Assembly: GCA_031550725.1 (NCBI GenBank)
Contig: JAVBOH010000033.1
Coordinates: forward strand, 1 to 64,000
Source: UBA946 sp031550725
Lineage (GTDB): Bacteria > Bacillota > Clostridia > Oscillospirales > Ruminococcaceae
Direction: 5' to 3'
Length of the DNA: 64,000 nt
Shown here: in pieces, positions 63,354-64,000 of the stretch
Layout of the letters: each line of letters opens with the position of its first letter
Numbering within the stretch: the stretch's first letter is position 1
Made by a program: the position numbers and the translations under genes
The notes under the pieces: model-generated
Databases searched by the model: none
What the model saw: the letters and a program-made list of their open reading frames with translations, nothing else
Told to the model about the DNA's origin: nothing

Positions 63354-64000
63354 CTAGCTTTTCTTCTTTGGTATGGTAATAACAGCTTTTGTTCCGACCA
63401 TAAGTTCGCTGTTAATTTCTACTGTACCACCACTTTGTGCTGAAATTCTGCCCTTGACATTTTCAATTCCAACATGAATACGCTTATCATTTTTAGGTGC
63501 AGTAACATCAAATCCAACACCATCATCATCAACATAAATACAAAATGCAGTATCAGTTTCACATGATTTTATTGTCACTGTACCACCATTTGTTTTCTTG
63601 TTAATACCATGCCGAACAGCATTCTCGACAATAGGCTGGACAGTAAGTGGCGGAACGCAAAAGTTGACGGATTTTATATCATAAACAATATTTAGCTTAT
63701 CACCAAAACGCAGCTTTTCAAGTGTTAGATATGTTTCAATATGCTCAAGCTCGTCCTCAAACGGAATAAGCTTATTTTGACCAATTGATTCAAGGTTTCC
63801 ACGCAGATAATGTGCAAAATCATTAATAGCTGTCTTGGTTTTTTCTATATCGGTATCGCATAAATCCTCAATTGCTGTAAGTGAATTGTATAAAAAGTGC
63901 GGCTGTATCTGACTGAACATTATGGCAATACGCTTTTCCGTGAGTTCTTTTTCTCTTTGCTCAAACTGATACTTTAGTTGAACCTGAATGTTGATATAAA
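63354..64000 (-). CDS. LytS/YesM-type sensor histidine kinase, 5' end off-window
   Basis: The open frame continues through the window edge, so the start is not seen. The visible 215 codons begin with a coiled region (QVQLKYQFEQREKELTEKRI). Next comes the acceptor motif FSQIQPHFLYNSLTAIEDL, the N-box QPIVENAVRHGIN and the G-box DDGVGFDV. The downstream response regulator follows by 10 bp. Confidence 0.9.
   Translation of the reverse strand, partial: YINIQVQLKYQFEQREKELTEKRIAIMFSQIQPHFLYNSLTAIEDLCDTDIEKTKTAINDFAHYLRGNLESIGQNKLIPFEDELEHIETYLTLEKLRFGDKLNIVYDIKSVNFCVPPLTVQPIVENAVRHGINKKTNGGTVTIKSCETDTAFCIYVDDDGVGFDVTAPKNDKRIHVGIENVKGRISAQSGGTVEINSELMVGTKAVITIPKKKS

Overview
The window is AT-rich DNA from a low-GC Gram-positive, most likely a gut or rumen Clostridia (Oscillospiraceae/Ruminococcus-like). 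I infer this from strong GGAGG-type ribosome binding sites, YesM/YesN-type and hybrid sensor kinases, DUF5050 proteins, an ECF sigma factor with a DUF4367 anti-sigma factor, bacterial Ig-like surface proteins, and a TnpX/TnpW/MobL mobile module. The genetic code looks standard.

Layout. 1-1.1 kb: non-coding, with a terminator and one decayed gene end. 1.1-7.2 kb: six exported proteins on the + strand (two Ig-like, two DUF5050, two lipoproteins). 7.4-11.5 kb (-): a YesN/YesM-type two-component pair and a solute-binding lipoprotein without permeases. 11.6-12 kb: an IS1634-like transposase remnant. 12.2-17.4 kb (-): response regulator, kinase, ABC ATPase and FtsX-type permease. 17.5-25.8 kb: an integrase scrap, a truncated Cache sensor, and two very large hybrid kinases transcribed divergently. 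26-29.9 kb: a gene graveyard with a frameshifted AlbA_2 protein, a broken pyruvyl transferase joined to a QueC-like tail, and a RecJ-like tail.

30-58 kb is a composite island built from nested or tandem integrative elements. It holds an integrase next to a 3' fragment of initiator tRNA (30.3-31.6), a TnpX-like serine recombinase/TnpW/MobL mobilisation module (31.7-36.0), an ECF sigma operon and secreted or lipoprotein genes (36.3-42.1), and an AAA ATPase-HamA-HamB (Hachiman) defence operon (42.9-47.4). The defence operon lies beside a truncated tRNA-Ser and an integrase fragment. A 9.2-kb element (48.3-57.6) follows, with a rolling-circle-type Rep, sigma factor, KilAC antirepressor, XRE repressor and integrase. 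Rep and integrase of this element each carry one premature stop. 57.8-64 kb: DUF6809 protein, a 1441-aa repeat-rich surface protein, and a response regulator with a LytS-type kinase that runs off the right edge.

The most unusual signals are these. (i) The octamer GAGCAGGT/ACCTGCTC occurs 15 times, confined to 48.4-56.8 kb. (ii) An AAA_15-type ATPase is translationally coupled to HamA and HamB. (iii) Duplicated gene ends flank the whole island, and the terminator hairpin in the two copies shows a compensatory base change. (iv) Direct-repeat sites with an 11-bp period sit at element ends and outline how the island was assembled.
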